DNA from: Haloterrigena sp. H1
GTDB taxonomy: Archaea > Halobacteriota > Halobacteria > Halobacteriales > Natrialbaceae
Length of the DNA: 64,000 bases
NCBI RefSeq assembly: GCF_005938085.1
Contig: NZ_SMZK01000001.1
Span: 1,798,001-1,862,000 of the forward strand
Direction: 5' to 3'
Below are positions 44,913-54,145 of the stretch, in pieces. The position numbers were made by a program, and so were the translations under genes. The notes under the pieces are model-generated. The model worked only from the letters and a program-made list of their open reading frames with translations, did not search any database and was not told the origin of the DNA. Position 1 is the first letter of the stretch, and each line of letters starts with the position of its first letter.

Positions 44913-46355
44913 ATGCCGAAACGGGATGGTGAGAATACCGTGACCGAACAATCGCTTCCGTCGCTCGAGCGGGTTCGGTCGGAAATAACGAGAACCCGGC
45001 TCCGGGCTGCGCTCGCCGTTCTAATCCTGCTGTCCGCCGCCGTCGTCGCCGGCGCAGCAGGAGAGGGCGTCTCGACGTCCTCGAGAGCAGACGTTCCGGA
45101 CGCGCCGCCGACGGAGCACCACACGGTCGTCACCGAGTCGGGTCGTGCTGGAACAATCACCGCCTATCAGCCAAGTGGCGAGGTCCTCTACTACAACAAC
45201 TCGCGGACGAAATACTTCGACGCCGATCCCGTCGCGGGCGACCCGTTGACCGTCGAATACGCCGCGACGGATACGATCCACACCGAAGGGGAGAACTGTG
45301 GCGCTCCGCCGTGTACCCGCAACGTCATCGAGCGGGCCGACCTCGAGACCGGTGAGGTCGAGGTGCTCTACGAGCGCTACGACTACAAGGAGTACGCCGG
45401 CGAGTGGCACGACGTCGACCGCATCAACGAGACCCACTTCGTCGTCGCCGACATGGTCGCCGATCAGGTCTTCGTCGTCAACACCGAGACGGAGGTCGTC
45501 GAGTGGCTCTGGGACGCCCAGAGCGATTTCCCGCTCGAGGGTGGTCACTCCTGGCCCCGTGACTGGGCACACATCAACGACGTCGAGTACATCGAAAGCG
45601 GGCAGATGGAAGGCCGAATCATGGCCAGTCTGCGCAACCAGGACCAGGTCGTCTTCCTCGATCGGGAAGAAGGACTGCTCGAGGACTGGACGCTCGGATC
45701 GGAAAACGAGTACGACATCCTCCACGAACAGCACAACCCCGATTTCATTCCCGAGAGCCAAGGCGGGCCGGCGATCATCGTTGCCGACTCCGAGAACGCC
45801 CAGATCAAGGAGTTCCAGCGTGAAGACGGCGAGTGGAACCAGACCTGGCAGTGGGAAGACGATCGGATCCAGTGGCCACGGGACGCCGATCGGCTTCCAA
45901 ACGGCAACACGCTGATCGCAGACACCCACGGCAACCGCGTCATCGAGGTCAACGAATCCGGCGATATCGTCTGGGAGGTCGGCTCGTCACTCCCCTACGA
46001 AGCCGAGCGCCTCGAGACCGGCGACGAAAGCGCGGGCGGCCAGAGCGCTCAGACGCTCGGCCTCGAGAACCGGACCGCAGCCGAGACCAGCAGCAGCGGC
46101 GGTGGCGGTGGTGGTAGCGGCCTCGACTTCAGCCCCCTCGAGTTCCTCGGTGATCTCATTGAGTCAATCCTCCCACACCGGATCTACAACGCCCTCCTGT
46201 TCGTGAGTCCGGTCTGGATGGGGTCCTCTGAGTTCGCCGCGATCGGCGTTGCGTTGCTGACCGGCCTCTCGTGGGCCGGCCTCGAGCTCAGGTGGCAACT
46301 CCGCGACGCTGGCGTCCGGTTCCGGCTGCCGGTCTACCGACAGGGGAAGAACTAA
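44913..46355 (+). CDS. Arylsulfotransferase (ASST) family membrane protein
   Basis: A 480-residue protein. An N-terminal membrane helix (about 32-50) is followed by a large extracytoplasmic beta-propeller (about 60-380) with family stretches HDVDRINETHFVVADMVADQ, WPRDWAHINDVEY and WPRDADRLPNGNTLIADTHG. A glycine/serine linker and two C-terminal helices follow. ASST enzymes transfer sulfate to phenols or, in this family, are proposed to act on surface molecules. In Halobacteria it may sulfate surface glycans or glycolipids (inference). Confidence 0.8.
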   Translation: MPKRDGENTVTEQSLPSLERVRSEITRTRLRAALAVLILLSAAVVAGAAGEGVSTSSRADVPDAPPTEHHTVVTESGRAGTITAYQPSGEVLYYNNSRTKYFDADPVAGDPLTVEYAATDTIHTEGENCGAPPCTRNVIERADLETGEVEVLYERYDYKEYAGEWHDVDRINETHFVVADMVADQVFVVNTETEVVEWLWDAQSDFPLEGGHSWPRDWAHINDVEYIESGQMEGRIMASLRNQDQVVFLDREEGLLEDWTLGSENEYDILHEQHNPDFIPESQGGPAIIVADSENAQIKEFQREDGEWNQTWQWEDDRIQWPRDADRLPNGNTLIADTHGNRVIEVNESGDIVWEVGSSLPYEAERLETGDESAGGQSAQTLGLENRTAAETSSSGGGGGGSGLDFSPLEFLGDLIESILPHRIYNALLFVSPVWMGSSEFAAIGVALLTGLSWAGLELRWQLRDAGVRFRLPVYRQGKN

Positions 46356-46391
46356 CCCGCTGCGAGACGCGTTTCGTTTTCGGCCGCTCGA

Positions 46392-46913
46392 TCACGCCAA
46401 CAGGCGACCACCGAGGAGATACAGCGCCGCGAGAATCGACTGAAACGACAGCGAGCCGATCGCCGACAGCGCGACGAACGCGCGGCCGTCCATCTCTGAG
46501 AGCCCCGCAGGGACGGTCAACAGCCCGCGGACGAACAACATCGTATTACTTACCGCGACGGCCACCGCACCCCAGCGATCGAACCAGCCGTCGAACCGCT
46601 CGAGTCGCGACTCCGTGACCGGAAACCAGCTCTTTCGGAGGACGTACTCCCGGCCAGCCCGGCGGACGAGACAGAAGAGCCCGAACTGACCGATGGTCGT
46701 CCCCGCGACCGCGATCGCGATGATCGTCACTACTTTCGACATCGATGACCCGATCAGCGCCAGTGCGGCCGGGACGACGAGTTCGCTCGGCATAAATCGC
46801 AGCAGCATCGCTCCCTCGAGGACACAGATCCCGAAGAACACGGCAAGTGCGAGCTCGGACGTCAGCATCGACTCGAGCCAGGACGGCATCTCCTCGAGTT
46901 GCAACGGATACAT
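46392..46913 (-). CDS. DedA/SNARE-associated family membrane protein
   Basis: A 173-residue protein with the DedA pattern: FFGICVLEGAMLLRFMPSEL, then AGTTIGQFGLFCLVRRAGREYV, and the later FVRGLLTVPAGLSEMDGR, which matches the family's R-x3-PxxxG motif. DedA relatives act in phospholipid flipping or proton-coupled transport. ATG 46913 (MYPLQLEEMP) used; a start at 46946 adds 11 residues. Confidence 0.85.
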   Translation of the reverse strand: MYPLQLEEMPSWLESMLTSELALAVFFGICVLEGAMLLRFMPSELVVPAALALIGSSMSKVVTIIAIAVAGTTIGQFGLFCLVRRAGREYVLRKSWFPVTESRLERFDGWFDRWGAVAVAVSNTMLFVRGLLTVPAGLSEMDGRAFVALSAIGSLSFQSILAALYLLGGRLLA

Positions 46914-47064
46914 AACCCGTGGGTAGTTCACCCCGAATGTAAGCATTGTTGATTCAGGCCCGGTGATCGGTCGCGACAGTGGCTGTCGTCCAACGGTTGG
47001 TATCCATCGCTCCCGCCTTCGAAGAGCATAAGCTATGTGGTGACACCGGCCGAAACTATCGCCG

Positions 47065-47532
47065 ATGGAGATCGGACGGATATTGTTTCTGACGGGTGCG
47101 TTCGCGACCCATGCGTTCGTCGGCTACACCCTGGTTGCCGGACTCACCGACGCCGATCCACGGATCGGGCTCCTCTTCGGACTGCTTCCGGACATCGACT
47201 TGCTCTTTCCAGCGGGCTGGGCCTGGCCGTTCGTCCACCGCGGGATCACCCACACGCCCCTGTTCGCGCTGGCGGTCGTCGCTGGCGGGTACGCCGTTGG
47301 TCGTCAGCAGCCGTCCACGATCGGGCGACGCGTCGCGCTCGCCGTCGGACTGGCACTCGGTTCACATCTCGCGATCGATTCGCTGTCGCCGAAGGGGATC
47401 GACTTCCTGTTCCCGCTTCGGACGAGCTGGAGCCCCGGACTGGCGGTCCACAGTCCGACCGCGACAGTCTTCCTCTGGACTGCGTCGCTCGCGCTCCTCG
47501 TCTGGGATGCAAACGAGCAGCAGTCGCTCTAA
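47065..47532 (+). CDS. DUF457 family membrane metal-dependent hydrolase
   Basis: A 155-residue YdjM-like protein. Motifs LLFGLLPDIDLLFP (metal-binding Asp residues) and VHRGITHTP with HRG-x-TH, and later GSHLAIDSLSPKG. These hallmarks define the DUF457 group, annotated as metal-dependent hydrolases of the membrane, of unknown substrate. Three homologues occur in this window. Confidence 0.85.
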   Translation: MEIGRILFLTGAFATHAFVGYTLVAGLTDADPRIGLLFGLLPDIDLLFPAGWAWPFVHRGITHTPLFALAVVAGGYAVGRQQPSTIGRRVALAVGLALGSHLAIDSLSPKGIDFLFPLRTSWSPGLAVHSPTATVFLWTASLALLVWDANEQQSL

Positions 47533-47579
47533 GCCTTGAGTCGACCCGGAATCGAGCGAGACCGAACAGCCGGGACGGG

Positions 47580-48074
47580 TCAACTCGTCGGAACGACCGC
47601 CGACAGCCCCATCGTCAGGAGCAGCGACGCGAACAGCGCACTCGAGCCGACGAGCAACAACGCCCGGTTGATCCGGCTGTTCTTGGATTTGAACCACTCG
47701 AGCGTGACGTGATACCGCCAGACGGGTGCGAACGGGCTGATCCCCATCGGCGTCACGATGTCGCCGGCGAGGTGGGCGAGGATGCCGCAGGTGCCGACGA
47801 CGAATCCGAACCGGAACGCGACCGGTGCCGCAGGGACGAGCAGTTCGGTCCCGATACCAGCCACCAACCCGACGAGGACCGCAAACCAGACGGTATGGGT
47901 CGGCCCGCGATGGCGTATGCGCGGCAACGGCTGATCGAGATCAGGGATGTTGGCGACCCCGACGGCCACGAGCGCACCGACCAGCGCCAGCTCGAGCGAC
48001 CAGACGTAGCTCACGACGGGGAGAACCGGCGCATAGAGCAAGGCGTTGAAACCGGCGTGGCCTTCCCGGTACAT
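47580..48074 (-). CDS. DUF457 family membrane metal-dependent hydrolase
   Basis: A 164-residue protein with GVANIPDLDQPLPRIRHRGPTHT and HLAGDIVTPMGISPFAPVWR, the two metal-binding motifs. It resembles the homologue at 63.2 kb more than the convergent one at 47.1 kb, which lacks the PMGI...PFxP end. Adjacent to the flippase-like gene on the same strand, 58 bases apart. Confidence 0.85.
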   Translation of the reverse strand: MYREGHAGFNALLYAPVLPVVSYVWSLELALVGALVAVGVANIPDLDQPLPRIRHRGPTHTVWFAVLVGLVAGIGTELLVPAAPVAFRFGFVVGTCGILAHLAGDIVTPMGISPFAPVWRYHVTLEWFKSKNSRINRALLLVGSSALFASLLLTMGLSAVVPTS

Positions 48075-48131
48075 GGTCGATCGGCCGACCGTCGGGGCCG
48101 GACGGCAATGATCCTATCGGCCAGCAGCCGC

Positions 48132-49151
48132 TTACCGCACTGCCCGGACGCCGAACGCCGACACCGACAGTCCGCCGATCAGGACCGGCATCCAGTAGAT
48201 CGCGCCCCGGAAGATGAGGACGGCCGCGGTGATAGCCGACCCCGGGATGCCGGTCGTTGGCACGAGCAGCGCGACGAACGCGGCTTCGATACTGCCGAGC
48301 CCGCCCGGCAGCGGCGCAGCGCCCGCGAGGTTCGCAAGCGGGATCACGAACAGCAGGACGTACGCCGAGACGTCGTAGCCGATCGCGTCGAACGCGACCG
48401 TAAGCGCGGCCGTCTGAAAGAGCCAACCACACAGCGACAAGCCGATGATCGCGGCCAGTCGCCATCGATCGGTCGCCACGCGTTCGATGTTCTCGAAGAA
48501 CCGCCCTAAGCGATCGGCGATGTCTTCCTCGAGCGTCTCGGAGTCGAACCGGTCGAATCCAAGCCGCGCGATCCGGGGGGCGACGATGGCAGGGAGCCGA
48601 TCGACGAGTGTTCGGTGATAGCGCCACACGAGTCCCATCACGATGACGATGCCCGCGATCAACACGACCGCCGAGCCGACGGCCGTCTCGAGGCGCTGGC
48701 CGATCGCCGCGGTGGTCGCGTAGTAGCCGACGCCCACGAGGATCAGCGAGATCGAGGGGACGACGTTGATGACGTCGACGGTGGCGATCCCGACGAGGCT
48801 GGTCTCGTAGCGTGCGTCGGCGGTCTTCGAGATGAGCAAGGCGGCGATCGGCTCGCCGCCGGCCTGTCCGAACGGGGTGACGTTGTTCGCGAAGACGGCG
48901 CCCGCATAGACGAGAAACGACTTGCCGATCGGGAGTTCGATATCGAGCGAAGATAGCACGGTCCGCAGCATCAGGCTCCAGGCGGCCAGCCAGCCGAGCG
49001 CGAGCGCGAACGTCGCGACGACCAGGGAGGGCGTCGCCGAGAGCAACGAGTCGAGAACGTCACGGACACCGACGAGGAAAAACAGGATCGCGAAGGCCGC
49101 GATCGCGCCGGCGATTCCGATGAGAAATGCCCGCCGATTTCGCTCGTCCAT
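48132..49151 (-). CDS. Flippase-like (UPF0104/AglD-type) membrane protein
   Basis: A 339-residue protein with about eight helices. The core GKSFLVYAGAVFANNVTPFGQAGGEP and the later LANLAGAAPLPGGLGSIEAAFVALL are signatures of the lysylphosphatidylglycerol synthase TM/UPF0104 family. Members sit in lipid or glycan pathways. Role probably lipid-linked precursor handling; no partner is certain. Confidence 0.85.
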   Translation of the reverse strand: MDERNRRAFLIGIAGAIAAFAILFFLVGVRDVLDSLLSATPSLVVATFALALGWLAAWSLMLRTVLSSLDIELPIGKSFLVYAGAVFANNVTPFGQAGGEPIAALLISKTADARYETSLVGIATVDVINVVPSISLILVGVGYYATTAAIGQRLETAVGSAVVLIAGIVIVMGLVWRYHRTLVDRLPAIVAPRIARLGFDRFDSETLEEDIADRLGRFFENIERVATDRWRLAAIIGLSLCGWLFQTAALTVAFDAIGYDVSAYVLLFVIPLANLAGAAPLPGGLGSIEAAFVALLVPTTGIPGSAITAAVLIFRGAIYWMPVLIGGLSVSAFGVRAVR

Positions 49152-49265
49152 GGCGGGTATGAATCGTCAGTAAACTTGAAACATCTGATCGGCACCGACT
49201 CGATCGAACATAGTGCGTCGGACCCTTCAATCGATTTATTTGCGTGGAGCGAAGTGTGGCCAGTA

Positions 49266-50843
49266 ATGGACAGGACTCGCCAGTCGAACGTCCTCTTCGT
49301 CGTTCTGGATACGGTCCGGAAGGATCGACTCGAGCCATATGGATACGAGCGGGCGACGACGCCGGAACTCTCGCGGTTTGCCGAGGAAGCGACCGTCTTC
49401 GAATCGGCGATCGCACCCGCGCCGTGGACGCTGCCGGTTCACGCCTCGCTGTTTACCGGCCGGTATCCGAGCCAGCACGGAGCCGATCAGGGCAGTCCGT
49501 ATCTCGACGGCGATACGACCCTCGCGTCGGTCCTGTCGGCGGCTGGCTACGACACGGCCTGTTACTCCTCGAACGCCTGGATCACTCCCTACACCGGGCT
49601 CACCGATGGGTTCGACGCGCAGGATTCCTTTTTCGAGGTACTGCCCGGCGACGTCCTCTCGGGGCCGCTGGCGAGTGCGTGGCAGGCGATCAACGACAAC
49701 GACTACCTCCGCGATCTGGCATCGAAGCTCGTCCACCTCGGCGCGATGGCTCACTCGAAACTCGCCAGCGGCGAGAGTGCCGACTCGAAGACACCGTCGG
49801 TCATCGACCGCACGAAGTCCTTCATCGACGACAGCGATAGCGACGACGGCTGGTTCGCGTTCGTCAATCTGATGGACGCCCACCTCCCGTACTACCCGCC
49901 TGAAGAGTACCGCGAGGAGTTCGCCCCCGGCGTCGACCCCGACGATGTCTGCCAGAACTCCAAGGAGTTCAACTCCGGTGCGCGAGACATCGACGACGAG
50001 GAGTGGGAGGCGATCCGCGGGCTCTACGACGCCGAAATCGCCCACATGGACGCCGAACTCGGCCGGTTGTTCGACTGGCTGCGCAAAACCGGCCAGTGGG
50101 AAGACACCACCGTCATCGTTGCGGCCGACCACGGCGAACTCCACGGCGAACACGACCTCTACGGCCACGAGTTCGCCCTCTACGACCAGCTCATCAACGT
50201 CCCGCTGCTCGTTAAGCATCCCGACCTCGAGGGCGACCGTCGCGACGACCTCGTCGAGTTGCTCGACTGCTATCACACCGTGTTGGACTCGCTGGATGTC
50301 GATCCCGAGGCGGTCGGTCTGGCTGGCGATGCTGCCGGTGCCGTCGCTCGCGACCCGACGCGCTCGCTGCTTGCCGACGAGTATCGTGCCTTCGACGGGG
50401 CGACGGACCCCGACGTCGGGCAACGGGCGGTCCTCGAGGGCGACGACGCGGACGACTACGCGTTCGTCGAGTACGCCCAGCCGGTCATCGAACTGCACCA
50501 CCTAGAGGAGAAAGCCAGCGAGGCCGGCATCACCCTCCCCGAGGATCACCGCGCGTACTCGCGGCTGCGGGCTGCCCGCAGCACGGCCGCGAAGTATGTT
50601 CGCGCAGATCGCATCCCCGACGAGGGGTATCGTCTCGACAAGGATCCCGGCGAGACGTCGCCGGTCGACCCGGCTGACGACGACGTTGTCGCTGTGACCG
50701 AGCAGGCACTCGCCCGCTTCGAGGCAAACGTCGGCGGCGCGTGGGACGATCCGTCCGAGACCGATACCGACGATATCGACGCCCTCGAGGAGGCCGACGA
50801 GGAGACCCGCGACCGGCTCCGGGAGCTCGGCTATCTCGAGTAA
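49266..50843 (+). CDS. Sulfatase-like hydrolase/transferase
   Basis: A 525-residue alkaline-phosphatase-superfamily protein. Metal-binding D15 (VVLDTVRKD), the active-site region PWTLPVHASLFTGRYP at 53-68 with T55 where sulfatases have Cys/Ser, and the metal motif VAADHGELHGEHDLYGHE near 282-299. Thr in the nucleophile position points to a phosphoglycerol- or lipid-type transferase rather than a formylglycine sulfatase. Start supported by a TATA box (CGATTTATTTGCG, 49233-49245). Opens the GT group. Confidence 0.85.
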   Translation: MDRTRQSNVLFVVLDTVRKDRLEPYGYERATTPELSRFAEEATVFESAIAPAPWTLPVHASLFTGRYPSQHGADQGSPYLDGDTTLASVLSAAGYDTACYSSNAWITPYTGLTDGFDAQDSFFEVLPGDVLSGPLASAWQAINDNDYLRDLASKLVHLGAMAHSKLASGESADSKTPSVIDRTKSFIDDSDSDDGWFAFVNLMDAHLPYYPPEEYREEFAPGVDPDDVCQNSKEFNSGARDIDDEEWEAIRGLYDAEIAHMDAELGRLFDWLRKTGQWEDTTVIVAADHGELHGEHDLYGHEFALYDQLINVPLLVKHPDLEGDRRDDLVELLDCYHTVLDSLDVDPEAVGLAGDAAGAVARDPTRSLLADEYRAFDGATDPDVGQRAVLEGDDADDYAFVEYAQPVIELHHLEEKASEAGITLPEDHRAYSRLRAARSTAAKYVRADRIPDEGYRLDKDPGETSPVDPADDDVVAVTEQALARFEANVGGAWDDPSETDTDDIDALEEADEETRDRLRELGYLE

Positions 50844-50855
50844 CCTGCCAAGCCG

Positions 50856-50893
50856 GCAGTATGCTGGCACTGCCTGACAGCTAGACCGGCGGT
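50856..50893 (+). repeat. Possible decayed half of the nested-hairpin repeat
   Basis: CTGGCACTGCCTGACAG (50865-50881) differs by one base from the family's CTGGCACTGACTGACAG, and the stretch ends GGTAT. The 5' half is missing or unrecognisable. A short stem CCGGCA-GTA-TGCTGG precedes it. Only 12 bases after the sulfatase-like gene's stop. Confidence 0.35.
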
Positions 50894-50985
50894 ATCGCGG
50901 CTGGCTGGCGCGAAAATAGTGTTTTGACTGACTTTCCGAGAACCAATAAGAATACATAGGTCGGTTCGCAAGATAGTCGCAACTA

Positions 50986-51846
50986 ATGGACGACCAGCAC
51001 TTCCTCGAGTCAGAGTGGGACTACTGTCTCGTGCTGGATGCGTGTCGGTACGACGTATTCAGCGAGGTCTACGACGAGTATCTCGACGGGACGCTGGAAA
51101 AGCGCCGGAGTGTCGGTTCGTCAACGCCGGAGTGGGCCTATCGAACCTTCACCGAGGAACACGACATCGCGTACTTCTCGGGGAACCCATTTATCAACGA
51201 CCTCGGCATTCCGTTGAACGAGCTCAAGTGGGGGGCCAGTTGTGACTACGAGTGGTCGGCTTCGAATCACATCAGCAACGTCTTCGACGTGTGGAAATCG
51301 GGCTGGGACGACGATCTCGGCACGGTGCCGCCGGACGGCATCGCGGAGGCGTTCTATAACAACCAAGACGCCGTCGAGGACGCCGACCGGACGGTGCTCC
51401 ACTACATGCAGCCCCACGCGCCCTACCTCGCTCGCGGCAAGGGCCAAAAACTCAAACAGATCCAGAAGGGGATTCGGAAACAGGAGGAAGCCGAAGAAAG
51501 TGAGGACGGCAGCGGCGGTGCGCTCGCCTCGCTTGGCGATACGATCCGCCCGAAAGTCGAGAACAAACTCGAGGGCAGCGAACTCGCACAGAAGGCGGGC
51601 CTGTGGCTCGAGCTCGATCCCACCGAAGTCGTCACGAACGGCACTCGCGAGGCGGCGATGGCGCTCTACGAGGAGAACCTGCGGATCGCACTCGAGTCCG
51701 TCGCCGATCTCGTCGACGACCTCGACGGCACCGTCATCGTGACCGCAGACCACGGCGAAGCCTTCGGCGAGGAGGGCGTCTGGGAACACCACATCGAGAC
51801 GTACATTCCGGCGCTCATGGAAGTGCCGTGGCTCGAAGTCGAGTGA
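50986..51846 (+). CDS. Alkaline-phosphatase-superfamily protein (sulfatase-like)
   Basis: A 286-residue protein. LVLDACRYDVF at 16-26 has an Asp metal ligand and C20 near the nucleophile position; VTADHGEAFGEEGVWEHH near 248-265 is the second metal site. The order matches small sulfatase-like proteins in glycan clusters. It has no signal peptide, so it acts in the cytoplasm or at the membrane face. Precedes two glycosyltransferase genes. Confidence 0.75.
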   Translation: MDDQHFLESEWDYCLVLDACRYDVFSEVYDEYLDGTLEKRRSVGSSTPEWAYRTFTEEHDIAYFSGNPFINDLGIPLNELKWGASCDYEWSASNHISNVFDVWKSGWDDDLGTVPPDGIAEAFYNNQDAVEDADRTVLHYMQPHAPYLARGKGQKLKQIQKGIRKQEEAEESEDGSGGALASLGDTIRPKVENKLEGSELAQKAGLWLELDPTEVVTNGTREAAMALYEENLRIALESVADLVDDLDGTVIVTADHGEAFGEEGVWEHHIETYIPALMEVPWLEVE

Positions 51847-51948
51847 GACCGTCGCACTCGACCAGCGGGGACCGCACCGATCACCACTGTCTCGCGACGA
51901 CCGCACGGCTACGGCAGTAACTCGTCCGACTCACAAAGGGAATCCGGT

Positions 51949-52932
51949 ATGAAAATCAGTCACTACTTCGAACTCGAGTCCCACGTCACCGGCGGTATCC
52001 ACGAGTCGGTCGTCCACCAGCGGAAGATGCTCGATCGGCTGGACCTGACCTACACGACCGAGCCGACGCTCGAGGCAGACGTTTTCCACTGTAACCTTAT
52101 GGGACCACGGTCGGTCTGGTACGCACGGCAGGCGCAATCGAAGGGGGTCCCCGTCGTCGCGAACACACACGTAACTGCCGAGGACTTCGGCGACAGCTTT
52201 CGGTTCACGAACGCCCTCGCGAAGCCGCTCAAACCGTATCTCGAGTGGGCCTACGGGCTGGCCGACGCGCTCGTCTGTCCCTCCGAATACAACCAGGAAC
52301 TGATCGAGACGTACACCGACACGCCGACGACGGTCGTCTCGAACGGCGTCGACCGGTCGAAGCTCGCGGGGTTCGAATCGCTCGAGAACGAGTACCGCGA
52401 CCGGTACGACCTCGAGTCACCGACCGTCTTCCTCGTCGGCCACGTCATCAAGCGCAAGGGCCTCAAAACGTTCGTCGAACTGGCCCGCCGGCTGCCGGAC
52501 CTGGATTTCGCCTGGTTCGGGCCGCTGGACCTCTCCTTGAAGGGCCGTGAGACGACGGCGCTGATCGAGAACGCCCCGGACAACTGTACGTTCACCGGCT
52601 ACGTCGACGACATCCGTGGTGCGTACGCCGCGGGCGACATCTTCTGTTTCCCCACGCACGAGGAAAACGAGGGAATCGCGTTGCTCGAGGCGATGGCAGC
52701 CGGCAAACCGCCTCTCGTCCGCGACATTGAGACGTTCTCGTGGCTCGAGGACGGCGAGGACTGCCTGAAAGTCGCGGACGACGGTGTCGACGGCTTCGAG
52801 GCGGCCCTCGAGCGACTCCGCGACCCGGCGCTTCGAGAGCAACTCGGATCGAACGCGGCCGCCCGCAGTGAGGAATTTTCGCTCGAGGCGGTCGCGAACC
52901 AGTATCAGTCGTTATACGAGGAGGTGGTCTGA
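51949..52932 (+). CDS. GT4-like glycosyltransferase
   Basis: A 327-residue GT-B enzyme. The donor-binding end has GYVDDIRGAYAAGDIFCFPT and HEENEGIALLEAMAAGKPPL, a GT4-type EX7E motif. The N-terminal domain begins MKISHYFELESHVTGGIHES. It uses a nucleotide sugar; the acceptor is unknown. The next GT begins one base after its stop codon. Confidence 0.85.
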   Translation: MKISHYFELESHVTGGIHESVVHQRKMLDRLDLTYTTEPTLEADVFHCNLMGPRSVWYARQAQSKGVPVVANTHVTAEDFGDSFRFTNALAKPLKPYLEWAYGLADALVCPSEYNQELIETYTDTPTTVVSNGVDRSKLAGFESLENEYRDRYDLESPTVFLVGHVIKRKGLKTFVELARRLPDLDFAWFGPLDLSLKGRETTALIENAPDNCTFTGYVDDIRGAYAAGDIFCFPTHEENEGIALLEAMAAGKPPLVRDIETFSWLEDGEDCLKVADDGVDGFEAALERLRDPALREQLGSNAAARSEEFSLEAVANQYQSLYEEVV

Positions 52933-54030
52933 ATGAAGATTGGATTCTTTACGGATAGCTACTTTCCCGAGATCGATGGCGTAACGTATACGATCAAACT
53001 CTGGCGTGAGGAACTGGAGCGGAAAGGACACGAGGTGTACGTCATCTACCCGGATGGCGACTACGAGCCCGGCGACCGCGAGATTCCAGTGACCTCGATG
53101 CCGAACCCCTTCTATGCCGGCTATCGGATTCCGGTGACGAAACGACCGTCGACGCTGCCCGACCTCGATGTCGTCCACTGTCACGGCCCCGCCCCCATCG
53201 GCGTCCTCGGTCGGTACTACGCCTGGAAACACGACCTGCCGGCGATCTACACCCATCACACGCCACTCGAAGAGTACTTTCACCAGAGCATCAAACTCGA
53301 GTCGGTCGCGGGCCTGCTTTCCGGCCTGTACGTGCCCGTCGAGAACAGCTTCCTCCAAAGTTTCGACGTCGTGACGGCATCGACCGAACGGATCGACCGC
53401 GACGTCGAACACGTCCAGTTACCGGTCGGAATCGACATGGATTTCTTCCAGCCGACTGCCGAGGACCGGTATCCCGATCGGACCGTGATCGGCTACAGCG
53501 GCCGACTCAGCATGGAGAAAAACGTCAGCGAGATTCTCCGGGCCGCCGAAGCGCTCCCGGAGTACGACTTCGTCATCGTTGGCGACGGGCCGTATCGCGA
53601 CTCCCTCGAGCGTGCAGCCCCGGACAACGTCGACATTCGCGGCTTCCTCCCCCGTGAGGAGCTGCCGGTCTTCTATTCATCGCTCAATACGTTCGTCACC
53701 GCGTCGACTGCCGACACACTCGGTCTGTCGACGCTCGAGGCCAACGCCTGTGGGACGCCCGTCGCCGCCGCCGACGTCGCGCCGTTCGATCGGACGATCG
53801 GGGCCGACAACGGCGAACGGTTCACCTACGGCGACCGCGAGTCGATGATCGACGCCATCGAGACGTGTCTGGCAACCGACCGCGACACCAGGGCTGGCGT
53901 CGAACGCTACGCGGTCGACTACACGATGGACCACCTCGAGCAACTGTACGAGACCGTCCCGCTCGCGACGGACGAAAGCGCCACCGACGCCGAGAGTCCG
54001 TGGCGTCTCTCCGAAGAAGAGCGAAGCTGA
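52933..54030 (+). CDS. GT4 glycosyltransferase
   Basis: A 365-residue GT-B enzyme. N-terminal KIGFFTDSYFPEIDGVTYTI with the G-V-x-x glycine loop, IDVVHCHGPAPIG-like region (VVHCHGPAPIGVLGRYYAW), and the donor region GYSGRLSMEKNVSEIL then STADTLGLSTLEANACGTPV. This resembles archaeal glycolipid or alpha-glucosyl-type GT4 enzymes. Adjacent to its neighbour with no spacer, so co-translated. Probably the two act successively on one acceptor. Confidence 0.88.
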   Translation: MKIGFFTDSYFPEIDGVTYTIKLWREELERKGHEVYVIYPDGDYEPGDREIPVTSMPNPFYAGYRIPVTKRPSTLPDLDVVHCHGPAPIGVLGRYYAWKHDLPAIYTHHTPLEEYFHQSIKLESVAGLLSGLYVPVENSFLQSFDVVTASTERIDRDVEHVQLPVGIDMDFFQPTAEDRYPDRTVIGYSGRLSMEKNVSEILRAAEALPEYDFVIVGDGPYRDSLERAAPDNVDIRGFLPREELPVFYSSLNTFVTASTADTLGLSTLEANACGTPVAAADVAPFDRTIGADNGERFTYGDRESMIDAIETCLATDRDTRAGVERYAVDYTMDHLEQLYETVPLATDESATDAESPWRLSEEERS

Positions 54031-54059
54031 GACGGCTTGCTTCGAGCACCCACTACGCA

Positions 54060-54145
54060 CTATAGTAGCCACTGAAAGTCAGTGCATACCTGATCGCACG
54101 ACAGCTGTGCGATCAGCGTGTAAACAGTTTCAGTTGTTACTATAG
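54060..54145. mobile_element. 86-bp MITE-like element with nested stems
   Basis: Terminal inverted repeats CTATAGTAGCCACTGAAA and (read inward from the right) CTATAGTAACAACTGAAA match at 16 of 18. Inside are a perfect stem CTGATCGCAC (54090-54099) with GTGCGATCAG (54107-54116) and a smaller CACTG/CAGTG stem at 54070-54084. No coding capacity. It differs in sequence from the 82-bp family but has the same nested plan. Confidence 0.75.
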
